Assembly (NCBI GenBank): GCA_946481105.1
Contig: CAMLMM010000001.1
Location: forward strand, 1 to 64,000
DNA length: 64,000 bases
Direction: 5' to 3'
Source of the DNA: an uncultured Alphaproteobacteria bacterium
Lineage (GTDB): Bacteria > Pseudomonadota > Alphaproteobacteria > Micavibrionales > Micavibrionaceae
The notes below the pieces were generated by a model. That model saw nothing but the letters and a program-made list of their open reading frames with translations, was not told where the DNA came from and searched no databases. Below, piece by piece: positions 8,794-17,576 of this stretch; positions within the stretch are counted from its first letter, which is position 1; each line of letters opens with the position of its first letter. Made by a program: the position numbers and the translations under genes.

Positions 8794-9327
8794 CTATTGC
8801 AGTTTCTCAACCTGGGCGTATTCCAGTTCCACTGGCGTAGCGCGGCCAAAGATGGACACGGACACTTTCAGGCGGCCCTTTTCTTCGTCGATTTCCTCGA
8901 CCAGGCCTTCAAAGCTGGCAAACGGCCCGTCCATGACTTTGACTTTCTCACCGATATCGAACGAGATAGAGGAACGTGGTTTTTCGATGCCTTCCTGCAA
9001 CTGGGTAATCAGGCGTGCAGCTTCTTTTTCACTGATCGGCACTGGCTTGTTACCACCCCCGAGAAATCCGGTGACTTTTGGCGTATTTTTCACCATGTGC
9101 CAGATTTCATCGGACATATCCATTTTCGCCAGGACATAGCCTGGGAAAATTTTCTGCTCAACATTCACGCGCTGGCCGCGCTTGATCTCGGTGACTTCCT
9201 GCTTTGGAACCAGGATTTCTTCGATACGGTCTTCAATGCCCTGTTTCTGGGCTTTCTCGCGGATGGACTCCGCAACCTTGCCTTCAAAACCAGAGTAAAC
9301 ATGCAGTACATACCAACGTGCAGCCAT
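8794..9327 (-). CDS. nusG: Transcription antitermination/elongation factor NusG
   Basis: A 177-aa protein of standard NusG length. The N-terminal NGN domain begins MAARWYVLHVYSGFEGKVAE and has the RNA-polymerase-contacting GYVLAKMDM and TPKVTGFLGG segments. The C-terminal KOW domain (about residues 123-177) includes VKVMDGPFASFEG, with the Rho/S10-binding face. It lies 36 bp after secE, the near-universal arrangement, but rplK does not follow directly. Confidence 0.98.
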   Translation of the reverse strand: MAARWYVLHVYSGFEGKVAESIREKAQKQGIEDRIEEILVPKQEVTEIKRGQRVNVEQKIFPGYVLAKMDMSDEIWHMVKNTPKVTGFLGGGNKPVPISEKEAARLITQLQEGIEKPRSSISFDIGEKVKVMDGPFASFEGLVEEIDEEKGRLKVSVSIFGRATPVELEYAQVEKLQ

Positions 9328-9363
9328 GATTTTTTCCTTCCCAAAAATCTTTGCTAAAACTTC

Positions 9364-9567
9364 TTATTGCCCGAGACCCAGTGCCAGGCGGACGATATAA
9401 CCCAGTGCCTGATCGGCCACGAATAAAAACACTGAGGCAATCACAACCATAATGAATACGGCAATGGTGCTGGAGGTCATTTCCGCGCGGCTGGGCCATG
9501 ACACTTTTTTCGCTTCGGAGCGAACTTGTTTGAAAAATTCTACAGGAGCAATTTTCGCCATCGTCAA
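9364..9567 (-). CDS. secE: Preprotein translocase subunit SecE
   Basis: A 67-aa single-span SecE of the short alphaproteobacterial type. The amphipathic segment FFKQVRSEAKKVSWPSRAE (residues about 9-27) is the conserved SecE signature. A transmembrane helix (about 32-55) follows. It partners SecY/SecG in the inner-membrane translocon. It heads the secE-nusG unit. No tRNA-Trp, common upstream of secE, is present in the 170 bp to the divergent gene. Confidence 0.96.
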   Translation of the reverse strand: MTMAKIAPVEFFKQVRSEAKKVSWPSRAEMTSSTIAVFIMVVIASVFLFVADQALGYIVRLALGLGQ

Positions 9568-9737
9568 ATCTCTTTCTTCTCGTTTCCCGCCAGCAGTTCG
9601 TATCGCGCGGGGCGAGGGGAACGGGCTGAATTTTCGGGGGATAATGGCTTGTAACCGAGTTTACTACGAAATGCAAGATGCAAAACAGCTGGATATCCGG
9701 TCTTGAAAAGCGCCACAGGAAGTTTAAGATATTGAAT

Positions 9738-10811
9738 ATGAACAAAAAAATCATCTTGGCGGCGGTGATTCTGACAGGGGGCGCGGCGGCCACCTGGCAA
9801 TTTACCGATATTCTGCATCCGCCTCGCGTGTTTATAGCGCCAGTCGAAACCGGACCCGCTGTCGAAGCTGTTTATGCCACAGGCACCGTTGAACCGGGTG
9901 TGCTGGTTCCCATCGCCCCCCGCACCACGTCGCGCCTGGCCTCCTTGAATGCTGATGAAAATCAGGATGTTAAAGCGGGCGATATCCTCGCACAACTCGA
10001 AGATGCTGATTTACAGGCTGATGTTGCGCAATTACGGGCGCAGCTGAATTTTACCGAACAGGATTTAAAACGTAAACAGACCTTATTTAAATCCAAATCC
10101 ATTAGTCAGGATGTTCTGGATACCGCCCAAGCCGCTTATGACAGTGCCAAGGCACAGGTGGATGCCGCTAAAGCCCGCGCCGGTTATCTGCAGCTTATTG
10201 CCCCGGCTGATGGGCGCATCATCCGCCGCGATGGTGAAATTGGCGAGATTATCAGTGCGAACCAGCCCGTCTTTTATTTTATGTGCTGTGCCCCTTTGCG
10301 CATATCCTCCGAAGTCGATGAAGAAAATATCAGTTTGGTCAAAGTCGGCTCCGATGTCCTGATTCAATCTGACAATTTTAAGGGCCGGATTTTTCACGGC
10401 AAAGTGACATCCATCACCCCAAAAGGCGACCCCGAAGCACGCAGCTTCCGCGTACGTGTGGCATTCAATGATGCGCAAAATCCTTTTCTTATCGGTATGA
10501 CCGCCGAAACCAATATCATCCTGCGCCGGAATGATTCCGCTCTGCTGGTACCCAGCAAGGCTGTTGGGCCGCATGACCAGATTCAAAAAATTGTGAACGG
10601 GCGTATTGAAATTGTGAAACCGGAATTGGGTGTACGCGGCGCCGAACAGACCGAAATCATATCCGGCCTGAGCAAAGACGAGGAAGTCGTCACTCCTTAC
10701 AATACCGATATCGCGGAGGGAAAATCGGTTATCACCGAAAAAGCCACGCCAATTAAGCAAAAAAAGAAATCATCCGATAATACGCCCTCCGGTCCGCCCG
10801 GCGGCCAATAG
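9738..10811 (+). CDS. HlyD-family periplasmic adaptor of an ABC exporter
   Basis: A membrane-fusion protein of about 357 aa. It has an N-terminal anchor (MNKKIILAAVILTGGAAATW), an HlyD/biotinyl-lipoyl-like domain with QDVKAGDILAQLEDADL, a coiled-coil hairpin (about residues 75-140) and the returning LIAPADGRIIRRDGEIGE lipoyl half. Beta-barrel and membrane-proximal domains come after that. I chose the ATG at 9738; the frame continues to an ATG at 9678 but with no reason to use it. It is followed at 9 bp by an FtsX-type permease and then an ATPase, the order seen in DevBCA/MacAB-type tripartite exporters. The substrate is unknown. The C-terminus is Lys/Pro-rich. Confidence 0.9.
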   Translation: MNKKIILAAVILTGGAAATWQFTDILHPPRVFIAPVETGPAVEAVYATGTVEPGVLVPIAPRTTSRLASLNADENQDVKAGDILAQLEDADLQADVAQLRAQLNFTEQDLKRKQTLFKSKSISQDVLDTAQAAYDSAKAQVDAAKARAGYLQLIAPADGRIIRRDGEIGEIISANQPVFYFMCCAPLRISSEVDEENISLVKVGSDVLIQSDNFKGRIFHGKVTSITPKGDPEARSFRVRVAFNDAQNPFLIGMTAETNIILRRNDSALLVPSKAVGPHDQIQKIVNGRIEIVKPELGVRGAEQTEIISGLSKDEEVVTPYNTDIAEGKSVITEKATPIKQKKKSSDNTPSGPPGGQ

Positions 10812-10820
10812 GCGGCCCTC

Positions 10821-12065
10821 ATGAAACTGCTCGCCTATATAGCACTCAAACACCTTCTGGCCCGCAAACGTCAAAGTATTGTTTCTCTGCTCGGTATCGT
10901 CCTGGGCGTAGCTTTCTTTCTAGCGATTTCAGGATTGATGCGCGGGTCCGAAGCCGACTTTATCAAGCGGCTGGTCGATAATTCGCCACACATTACCATC
11001 AACGATGAATATCGCGATCCGCGCTTGCAACCAGCCGAAAAAATCTACACGCGCGGTGCCATAGTTGTGAACAAGGTGAAGCCCCTGACCGAAACCCGCG
11101 GCATCCGTGAATACCAGAAAATTCTCGGTTATCTCACGACGATTCCTGGCCTGCGGGCATCCCCAGTCCTGACGGGGCAAGGTATAATCAGCTTTGCCGG
11201 CGAGGACAATTCAATCACTCTCAATGGCATGGTACCCGAGGAAATCGGCCGCGTCTCCACCATTGGCGATTATATGGTCGAAGGTAGCCTTGAACGGTTA
11301 AACGCTAACCAGGACGGTATCCTGATTGGCATTTCGCTCGCGAAGCGTTTGTCGGTCGGCATGAATGACACAATCAATATAGCCGTGCAGGGTGGCCAGA
11401 CACGCGCCTTCAAGATTGTCGGTATTTTTAAAACCGGGCGTGGCGGATATGACCGCAGTCAGGGCTTTATCAACCTGAAGAAAGCACAAGCACTTCTGAA
11501 CCGCCCCAACCGCATCAATTCCATTATCGTGAAACTGGACGACCCGGAACAAGCGCTTTTGACTTCGCAGATTATCGAGCAGAGAATTGGTTATAAAAGC
11601 GAATCATGGCAGGAAAATTCGACCGACCTGATGAGCACACTCGCCATCCGCAACCGCCTGATGTTTACGGTCGTGAGCGCGGTGCTGGTCGTGGCGGCTT
11701 TCGGCATTTACAACGTCATTTCGACGGTCGTGATGGAAAAGCAGCGTGATATTGCCATCCTGAAATCAATGGGATTCCGCGCCGCGCATATCCGCACCAT
11801 CTTCCTTATCCAGGGTGTGTTGCTGGGGCTGGCAGGCAATCTGGCAGGTATCCCTCTTGGGTCGGCATTCATGTACGGTCTAACACGAATCCAGTTCCGT
11901 CCACCCGGCAGCAGCGACCGCATTTCGATGCCGATTTCCTGGGACTGGGACCAGTTCGCGATTGCCGGAGCATTTGCGCTGGGCGCAGCAATGCTCGCCG
12001 CCTTCCTCCCTGCCCGTAAAGCCGCCGCCGTTAAACCGGTTGATATATTGCGCGGGGGTCTGTGA
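10821..12065 (+). CDS. ABC transporter permease, MacB/FtsX type (DevC-like)
   Basis: A 414-aa integral protein. It has a first membrane helix (about 18-42), a large periplasmic MacB_PCD-like domain (about 45-280) and three C-terminal helices in an FtsX domain, with the family signature EKQRDIAILKSMGF and a C-terminal ARKAAAVKPVDILRGG. It couples ATP hydrolysis by the next gene product to periplasmic work rather than classical transmembrane transport. It sits between the adaptor and ATPase genes and overlaps the latter by one base (TGATG). Confidence 0.92.
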   Translation: MKLLAYIALKHLLARKRQSIVSLLGIVLGVAFFLAISGLMRGSEADFIKRLVDNSPHITINDEYRDPRLQPAEKIYTRGAIVVNKVKPLTETRGIREYQKILGYLTTIPGLRASPVLTGQGIISFAGEDNSITLNGMVPEEIGRVSTIGDYMVEGSLERLNANQDGILIGISLAKRLSVGMNDTINIAVQGGQTRAFKIVGIFKTGRGGYDRSQGFINLKKAQALLNRPNRINSIIVKLDDPEQALLTSQIIEQRIGYKSESWQENSTDLMSTLAIRNRLMFTVVSAVLVVAAFGIYNVISTVVMEKQRDIAILKSMGFRAAHIRTIFLIQGVLLGLAGNLAGIPLGSAFMYGLTRIQFRPPGSSDRISMPISWDWDQFAIAGAFALGAAMLAAFLPARKAAAVKPVDILRGGL

Positions 12066-12754
12066 TGGTGGACAGATCGAAACCTATTCTTCGCGCCGAA
12101 AACCTAACACGTACCCTCACAACGGAAGAGGTTCCGGTCACGCTGGTACGTGACGCCAGCATCAGCATTTTCCCGCATGAATTCGTCGCCATTAAGGGGC
12201 CATCCGGGTCAGGAAAATCGTCCCTGCTCTATATTCTGGGCCTGCTCGACTCGCCAACAACGGGCGATCTGTTTTTTGAAGATAAAAATATTAGTCATGT
12301 CAGTCAGGACGAGCTGGCAAAAATCCGGCTGGAGAATATGGGTTTTGTTTTTCAATTTCACTTCCTGTTGCCGGAATTTACCGCGCAGGAAAACGTGATG
12401 ATGCCGATGCAGCGCCTTGGCAAACTGAAACCAAAGCAGATTGAAGAAGAGGCCATGGCGCGGTTGAAAGACCTTGGCCTCGCAGAGCACGCCCATAAAC
12501 ACCCTTCACAATTATCCGGCGGTCAGCGGCAGCGTGTCGCGATTGCCCGGGCGTTGGCGAATAACCCAAAACTGATTATGGCGGACGAGCCGACCGGGAA
12601 TCTGGATACCGAATCGAGTAGAAACGTGCAGGAAATCCTGAAACATCTGGCGCATGAACGCGGCTGCGCTGTCGTGGCCGTCACCCATGATCCGGAGTTC
12701 GCGAAAAACTGCGACCGGACGATTACCATTGTTGACGGAAAAATTGTCGATTAG
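12065..12754 (+). CDS. ABC transporter ATPase, LolD/MacB/DevA type
   Basis: A 229-aa nucleotide-binding subunit. Walker A is GPSGSGKSS (about residues 45-53), the Q-loop region FVFQFHFLLPEFTAQENV, the signature LSGGQRQRVAIARAL, Walker B LIMADEPTGNLD and the H-loop AVTHD. Together with the two genes before it, it forms an inner-membrane tripartite export module that would need an outer-membrane TolC-like partner encoded elsewhere. ATG at 12065 overlaps the permease stop; a GTG three bases earlier is possible. Its 3' end overlaps serC on the opposite strand by 4 bp. Confidence 0.95.
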   Translation: MVDRSKPILRAENLTRTLTTEEVPVTLVRDASISIFPHEFVAIKGPSGSGKSSLLYILGLLDSPTTGDLFFEDKNISHVSQDELAKIRLENMGFVFQFHFLLPEFTAQENVMMPMQRLGKLKPKQIEEEAMARLKDLGLAEHAHKHPSQLSGGQRQRVAIARALANNPKLIMADEPTGNLDTESSRNVQEILKHLAHERGCAVVAVTHDPEFAKNCDRTITIVDGKIVD

Positions 12755-13911
12755 CCTTTGGCTGTTTTGACTTCCTGATACGCCCAGTCAAGCCACGGAA
12801 GGATGGCAGCCATGTCCGATGTTTCGACTGTCGCGCCCCCCCAGAGACGGAACCCGGCCGGGGCAGTGGCGTAATGCGCGAGGTCATATCCCGCACCTTC
12901 TTTGTCGATCATCTTGGCCATGTCTTTGATCATGGCTTTCTGGGTGTCATCGTCAAACGTGTTGAACCACGGATCAATGATTTTAAGACAGATGGAGGTG
13001 CGTGAACGAATCTCTGGCGTTGCGGGCAGGAAATCAACCCAGTCGGTTTTGGCAACCCAGTCTTCGACTGCCTTCAGATTGGCGGTCGAACGCTTGACCG
13101 TTCCCTGCCAGTTGCCAATGCTTTCGACCCATTTCAGCGCATCAAGGCAATCTTCGGTCGCCAGCATGGACGGCGTATTAATGGTTTCGCCCTTAAACAG
13201 ACCTTCGTTCAATTCGCCTTTCTTGGTCATGCGGAAAATTTTCGGCAGCGGGCGGTCGGCCTTGAATGTCTTCAGGCGTTCCACCGCGCGGGGTGACAGC
13301 ACCAGCATGCCATGCGCGGCCTCGCCACCCAGTACTTTCTGCCATGACCACGTCGTCACATCCAGTTTCGACCAATCTATTTCATAAGCGTATACCGCCG
13401 ACGTCGCATCACAGAACGTCAACCCCTGACGGTCGGATCTTATCCAGTCATGGTTTGGCAGGCGCACGCCCGATGTCGTACCGTTCCAGACAAACACCAC
13501 ATCGCGGTCGGTATCGATCTGCGATAAATCGGGCATCTGACCGTAATCGACCTTGAACTTGCGGACATCGGCAATTTTCAGTTCGTTCGTGACATCCGTC
13601 ATCCAGTCATTGGAAAAACTTTCCCAGACCAGCACATCCACACCGCGTGGGCCGAGCATCGACCACATCGCCATTTCAATTGCGCCGGTGTCTGAGGCGG
13701 GCACAATCGCGATCAGGAAATCGGACGGGATACCCAGTGTCTTACGGTGAAGTTCAATAACTTCATTCAACTTGGCCTTGCCCCCCACCGCGCGATGCGA
13801 CCGCCCCACAAACGCACCCTTAAGCACATCCAGCGACCAACCGGGACGCTTGGCGCACGGACCAGAGGAAAAATTAGGGCACTGGGGCTTGATGGAAGGC
13901 TTGGCGGTCAT
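12751..13911 (-). CDS. serC: Phosphoserine aminotransferase, alphaproteobacterial type
   Basis: A 386-aa PLP enzyme that converts 3-phosphohydroxypyruvate to phosphoserine in serine synthesis (and serves pyridoxine synthesis in some bacteria). It has the long alphaproteobacterial form: start region KPQCPNFSSGPCAKRPGW, SHRAVGGKAKL, IVPASDTGAIEMAMW, and the PLP-lysine motif SWQKVLGGEAAHGM. AAAGGA lies before the start. serA, which often follows serC in this group, is not adjacent. Tail-to-tail 4-bp overlap with the ABC ATPase gene, with no terminator between. Confidence 0.95.
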   Translation of the reverse strand: MTAKPSIKPQCPNFSSGPCAKRPGWSLDVLKGAFVGRSHRAVGGKAKLNEVIELHRKTLGIPSDFLIAIVPASDTGAIEMAMWSMLGPRGVDVLVWESFSNDWMTDVTNELKIADVRKFKVDYGQMPDLSQIDTDRDVVFVWNGTTSGVRLPNHDWIRSDRQGLTFCDATSAVYAYEIDWSKLDVTTWSWQKVLGGEAAHGMLVLSPRAVERLKTFKADRPLPKIFRMTKKGELNEGLFKGETINTPSMLATEDCLDALKWVESIGNWQGTVKRSTANLKAVEDWVAKTDWVDFLPATPEIRSRTSICLKIIDPWFNTFDDDTQKAMIKDMAKMIDKEGAGYDLAHYATAPAGFRLWGGATVETSDMAAILPWLDWAYQEVKTAKG

Positions 13912-13970
13912 GACGAAATCCTTTGTTGATGCCAGATTATCACCAAGGACACAGCCCGAAAAGGGGCGTT

Positions 13971-14843
13971 TTACGGATAAGTTGGCGCTGGCATTCGCTT
14001 TAATCCATGACGTTCTGCCGCAATTTCAAGGCGCGCCCAAAGACCGGATATGCCTGCCAGACGCTGAAGGTCACTATCAGCATTAGCCAAAGTTTTGGCA
14101 TGCTTAATCGCATTTGCCGCTTCGTCTTTTGTCATCTGCATATGCGTCCCGTTTACACCGCTGCTTCCGACCAGAAAAACAGGCCAGGTACCGGAACAAT
14201 CAATCAAGTTATGATCACCACGCACATCCCATTCTATCGCCATAATCGCCGGATCAGGCAGATCGGTACAGTTAGAATCTTCAGGAAAACTCAGACCTGG
14301 ATGAACGGTCATTTTCATCAGGCGGCGCGACTCCACGGGCCCTGTTGTGACAACACCCGTGGCAGGGTTGCAGGCGGCTATCTCTAATTCATTGAAGGTA
14401 CGCAACAGCATATCATGCGCATTCGGGTTGCTGGATTTAATCGTCTGGCGTATTAACGCCAGCACATGCGCTTTTTCGGCTACACACATGCGTTGCAGGC
14501 GGTGCAGATAGGGTTGGCCATAGGGAACCTCAACCCCGAAATTATATACATCGTTGTTATTTTCATCTTTGATCTGCATGGCATAGCGCAGGCCATTCTG
14601 CTGGATTGTCCAGCCGACTGTACCCACCGAAGTATCACTCTCACAATCTTCTGTGGTCAAGCTGGCACGTACAAGATTATCCAGCCCAGCGGCAGCGCGG
14701 TTCATGATACTGGATAGGTCGACGGCCTGCCTACGGTGCCAGCTCGTAACAACTGGCCTGCCCCCAACTACACGCTTAAATATAGTTGGAGATGTTTGAA
14801 CGGATTGAGAAATGGCCGAAAAGATAGATGACACGGTACGCAT
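13971..14843 (-). CDS. Conserved-looking protein of unknown function (290 aa)
   Basis: I do not recognise this family. It is a 290-aa soluble protein with no clear signal peptide or membrane helix. The N-terminal 50 residues are Ser/Val-rich and basic (ending SWHRRQAVDL). The middle is mixed alpha/beta, with scattered cysteines in the second half (ELEIAACNPATG, NCTDLPDP, IDCSGTW). The C-terminal part is helical (KDEAANAIKHAKTLANA). An AGGAAT ribosome-binding site precedes the ATG. It lies alone between serC and folD on the same strand. The tail of the sequence mentions no catalytic motif I can name. Confidence 0.7.
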   Translation of the reverse strand: MRTVSSIFSAISQSVQTSPTIFKRVVGGRPVVTSWHRRQAVDLSSIMNRAAAGLDNLVRASLTTEDCESDTSVGTVGWTIQQNGLRYAMQIKDENNNDVYNFGVEVPYGQPYLHRLQRMCVAEKAHVLALIRQTIKSSNPNAHDMLLRTFNELEIAACNPATGVVTTGPVESRRLMKMTVHPGLSFPEDSNCTDLPDPAIMAIEWDVRGDHNLIDCSGTWPVFLVGSSGVNGTHMQMTKDEAANAIKHAKTLANADSDLQRLAGISGLWARLEIAAERHGLKRMPAPTYP

Positions 14844-14906
14844 GATATTCCTGTTCTTTTATTTTTTGATTATTGGCAATCAGCAAATCAAAAACAGGGG
14901 TATTTG

Positions 14907-15758
14907 TCAAATGTTGCGCGCCGATTTATACGCCGCCAATGTATTAGCCATTAAGCAAGCGATGGTCATCGGCCCGACTCCACCCGGCACCGGGGTAATA
15001 TATCCGGCGACAGCCGCCGCCGTTTCAAAATCGACATCCCCGCAGAGTTTGCCAGTATCCAATCGGTTAACGCCTACGTCGATAACAACAGCACCTGGCT
15101 TTATCCAGTCACCTTTCACCATGCGCGGACGCCCAACCGCCGCAACCAGAATATCGGCCTGACGGCAAATGGATGGCAAATCCACCGTCCGGGAATGCGC
15201 CGTTGTCACCGTGCAGTTTTCAGCCAGAAGCAATTGCGCCATTGGTTTCCCAAACAAGAGCGAGCGACCGATTACCACGGCATGCTTGCCGCTTAGGTCC
15301 GGCATGACGCTTTTAATTAACATGAGCGACCCCTGCGGCGTACAGGGCACCAGCCCCGGCATCCCGGCGACCAAACGCCCGACATTGGTAAAGGTCAACC
15401 CGTCAACATCTTTCGTCGGGGAAATCATCTGCACCAGCGGATCGGAATCAAGTCCCGCCGGTAACGGAAGCTGCATCAAAATACCGTCAATATCCGGGTC
15501 GTCATTCAGTTCTGAGATAACATTAGCAATATCATTGTGAGTAGCCGTAACAGGCAGACGTTTTTCAATCGACCTGATTCCGGTTTTTTCACAGGCTTTG
15601 ATTTTATTCGCCACATAGACATGGCTGGCCGGATCATCCCCAACCAGAATAACAGCCAGACCAGGCGGGCGGGCCAATTGCCCGATTTCCGCCGCAATAT
15701 CGGCCATTAATTGCGCTGAAATGCTTTTACCGTCGATTTTCTGGGCTATATGCGTCAT
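14907..15758 (-). CDS. folD: Bifunctional methylene-THF dehydrogenase / methenyl-THF cyclohydrolase
   Basis: A 283-aa FolD, which interconverts 5,10-methylene-, 5,10-methenyl- and 10-formyl-tetrahydrofolate using NADP. Visible hallmarks are YVANKIKACEKTGI with the catalytic Tyr/Lys, DGLTFTNVGRL, PCTPQGSL, the NADP-binding VVIGRSLLFGKPMAQLL and the C-terminal PGGVGPMTIACLM. Length is normal. AAAGGTGATGATCC before the ATG supplies the ribosome-binding site. It is a housekeeping gene without clear operon partners. Confidence 0.97.
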   Translation of the reverse strand: MTHIAQKIDGKSISAQLMADIAAEIGQLARPPGLAVILVGDDPASHVYVANKIKACEKTGIRSIEKRLPVTATHNDIANVISELNDDPDIDGILMQLPLPAGLDSDPLVQMISPTKDVDGLTFTNVGRLVAGMPGLVPCTPQGSLMLIKSVMPDLSGKHAVVIGRSLLFGKPMAQLLLAENCTVTTAHSRTVDLPSICRQADILVAAVGRPRMVKGDWIKPGAVVIDVGVNRLDTGKLCGDVDFETAAAVAGYITPVPGGVGPMTIACLMANTLAAYKSARNI

Positions 15759-15871
15759 GGATCATCACCTTTCCCTGTCTTTATACGCCCAAGATCGAAA
15801 TGACAAGATAAACAGCTGATTTTGAGCAGATTCCCCTTAATTTGCAGCAGGGAATATGCTAGGGCTGGAAC

Positions 15872-16588
15872 ATGAATTTAAGCCGTTACCCGCATTTCTT
15901 CACTCTGGACACCCATCCTGCCGGACGCTGGCGTTTATGGGCATTTTTTGCTGCGGTGTTAATGGTGGCGACAATCGGCACCTGGATCGCCGGGCAGTAT
16001 CAGATCGGTCGCTTGGATTCCATCCGCAAACGTTATAATGAACCTGTCCAGAATTACGCTAAAATGGTTGCAGATTGCGCCCCCCATTCACTGGAACGCG
16101 ATCTGCTTGATGGCTGCAAACAGGCCCAGATTGGTTCCTGGCTGCAAACCACCGATGTATTGCGGTTCGACGGGCCACTGACTGGGAACCGCATTGATGT
16201 CCGTCTGGACCCGTCGCGGGCCTATCTTGACCTGAATGGCAAGGAAATGGCTGAATGTGTACAGGATGAAATCGAGGACCGCCAGTTTGATATCGGATCC
16301 ATGACCGGCACCTGGACGATCATTCTGCTTCTTTCCTCCCTTTGCATGGGGGGCTGGGCGTGGCTATGTTACTCTGGTCTGCGCCCTACGCCACGCCAGC
16401 GCAACATTTATGCTGAAACCCTCGCCGAGGCAGAAGAAAAATCATCGCCGAAAAGCGAAGAACCGGCAATGCCGGTTCCTGCAAATTCCAGTGAATCCCA
16501 GAAAGCTTTAATAGGCGATCTCGGCGAGGAGCCCGATAATAATGCGGGCAATAACCTGCAGACCGATCAGGGCAACGATCGGGGTTAA
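15872..16588 (+). CDS. Hypothetical membrane protein with two transmembrane helices
   Basis: A 238-aa protein I do not recognise. It has a membrane helix at about residues 21-43 and another at about 148-170 (TWTIILLLSSLCMGGWAWL). Between them is an approximately 100-residue loop, likely periplasmic, with three cysteines. The C-terminal tail (about 175-238) is acidic, Pro/Ser/Glu-rich and probably cytoplasmic. Its last 81 bp run antisense through the end of yggT, so the disordered tail is encoded opposite a conserved gene. That region may have been gained by loss of an earlier stop. Confidence 0.65.
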   Translation: MNLSRYPHFFTLDTHPAGRWRLWAFFAAVLMVATIGTWIAGQYQIGRLDSIRKRYNEPVQNYAKMVADCAPHSLERDLLDGCKQAQIGSWLQTTDVLRFDGPLTGNRIDVRLDPSRAYLDLNGKEMAECVQDEIEDRQFDIGSMTGTWTIILLLSSLCMGGWAWLCYSGLRPTPRQRNIYAETLAEAEEKSSPKSEEPAMPVPANSSESQKALIGDLGEEPDNNAGNNLQTDQGNDRG

Positions 16589-16798
16589 GTCGATACCACC
16601 AATGGGCGGGACGTATTTCTGAATCGGTTTAATGACCGGGTCCGTCGCTTTTTTGAGCAACTGGACCAGATTATAGGCCTGTGGATTCTCAATATCGAGA
16701 ACCTTGAATACAACAAGCCAGGTCACCGCAACATGCAACACGATGATGAAAGTATAAATATTCAGCGCAAGGCTTATCAAGGAAATGAGAATAGACAT
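16508..16798 (-). CDS. YggT family membrane protein
   Basis: A 96-aa protein of the YggT family: two hydrophobic segments (about 5-30 and 68-92) around the conserved central LLKKATDPVIKPIQKYVPP. Members are implicated in osmotic tolerance and in membrane or division-site organisation; exact function is unsettled. ACGGAGTC before the ATG is a good ribosome-binding site. Its 3' end overlaps the convergent membrane-protein gene by 81 bp. Confidence 0.9.
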   Translation of the reverse strand: MSILISLISLALNIYTFIIVLHVAVTWLVVFKVLDIENPQAYNLVQLLKKATDPVIKPIQKYVPPIGGIDLTPIVALIGLQVIARIIIGLLAEIAY

Positions 16799-16889
16799 AA
16801 ATTAGACTCCGTCTTCTAAAACTTCAGTTATCATACATTGCCTTCCCTTTACTGACAAATTGTTAATTTTCTGCTCTTATAGTGGAGAA

Positions 16890-17576
16890 ATGACCCGAAA
16901 ATACTTCTTTTTCCCAGTTCTTTTGTTTTTTGCTTTCCTCAGCCCGGTCCATGCGGCGGGGAACTGGTGCAATCCGGATTCGGCCCCTGTCATTACCATC
17001 AGCCCTTTCACAGACCGTATATCTTATAATTTCAATCTGTCAGAGAAAGAGCTGAACGGATTTTCTGTAGATACCATCAACCCCTATGGCAATAATGTGA
17101 TTACGGATGTTGGCGGATTGATGAAAGGCGGTATCGAAACTGAACAGCAAATGAAATTCGGGACGCTCACTAATCGGAGCACTGGTCAGGTCTGTTACTG
17201 GTATACCAGCGTGGATGTAAGCATTCATATCAACCCGACTATCTATGTTGCCCGCGAATTTCCGAAGGATAGCTGCATGCACAATGCTATTCTAGCGCAT
17301 GAACAGCAACACGTCATCGTGGACCGCGAGATCGTCAATAAATATGCCGGTATCCTGGGGAATGCGATTAAGGAAGAGATTTCATCACGGCGCATTTATG
17401 GGCCTGTGCCCGTATCCCAGGAACCGGCCATCGCCAGCCAGATGAAGTCACGGATGCAGTCCATTTTGAAGCAAGTCACAAATCAAATGTCTGCGGAGCG
17501 CAAAGCGCGTCAACAGAAGGTCGACTCCCTGAGCGAATACGAGCGAGTCAATCACCTCTGCAAAGGAAAAAGATAA
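16890..17576 (+). CDS. Exported protein with HExxH motif, putative zinc metallopeptidase
   Basis: A 228-aa protein with a strong signal peptide (FFFPVLLFFAFLSPVHA-AG, cleavage near residue 23). The mature part holds AHEQQHVIVDRE at about residues 136-147, an HExxH zinc-peptidase signature inside a helix. It also has an Ile/Pro-rich IHINPTIYVAREF strand before it, and cysteines at about 27, 102, 129 and near the C-terminus. This resembles DUF922-type exported proteins, for which activity is not proven. The C-terminal third is a basic helix. The start at 16890 is chosen for GGAGA just upstream and for the signal peptide; the frame opens 30 nt earlier. Confidence 0.7.
   Translation: MTRKYFFFPVLLFFAFLSPVHAAGNWCNPDSAPVITISPFTDRISYNFNLSEKELNGFSVDTINPYGNNVITDVGGLMKGGIETEQQMKFGTLTNRSTGQVCYWYTSVDVSIHINPTIYVAREFPKDSCMHNAILAHEQQHVIVDREIVNKYAGILGNAIKEEISSRRIYGPVPVSQEPAIASQMKSRMQSILKQVTNQMSAERKARQQKVDSLSEYERVNHLCKGKR

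Noticed and set aside
9568..9737. tRNA-Trp upstream of secE
   Set aside because: No cloverleaf or T-loop consensus found in this interval.
10083..10760. A 225-codon minus-strand frame
   Set aside because: Antisense to the HlyD-family adaptor gene, with no ribosome-binding site or recognisable domain.
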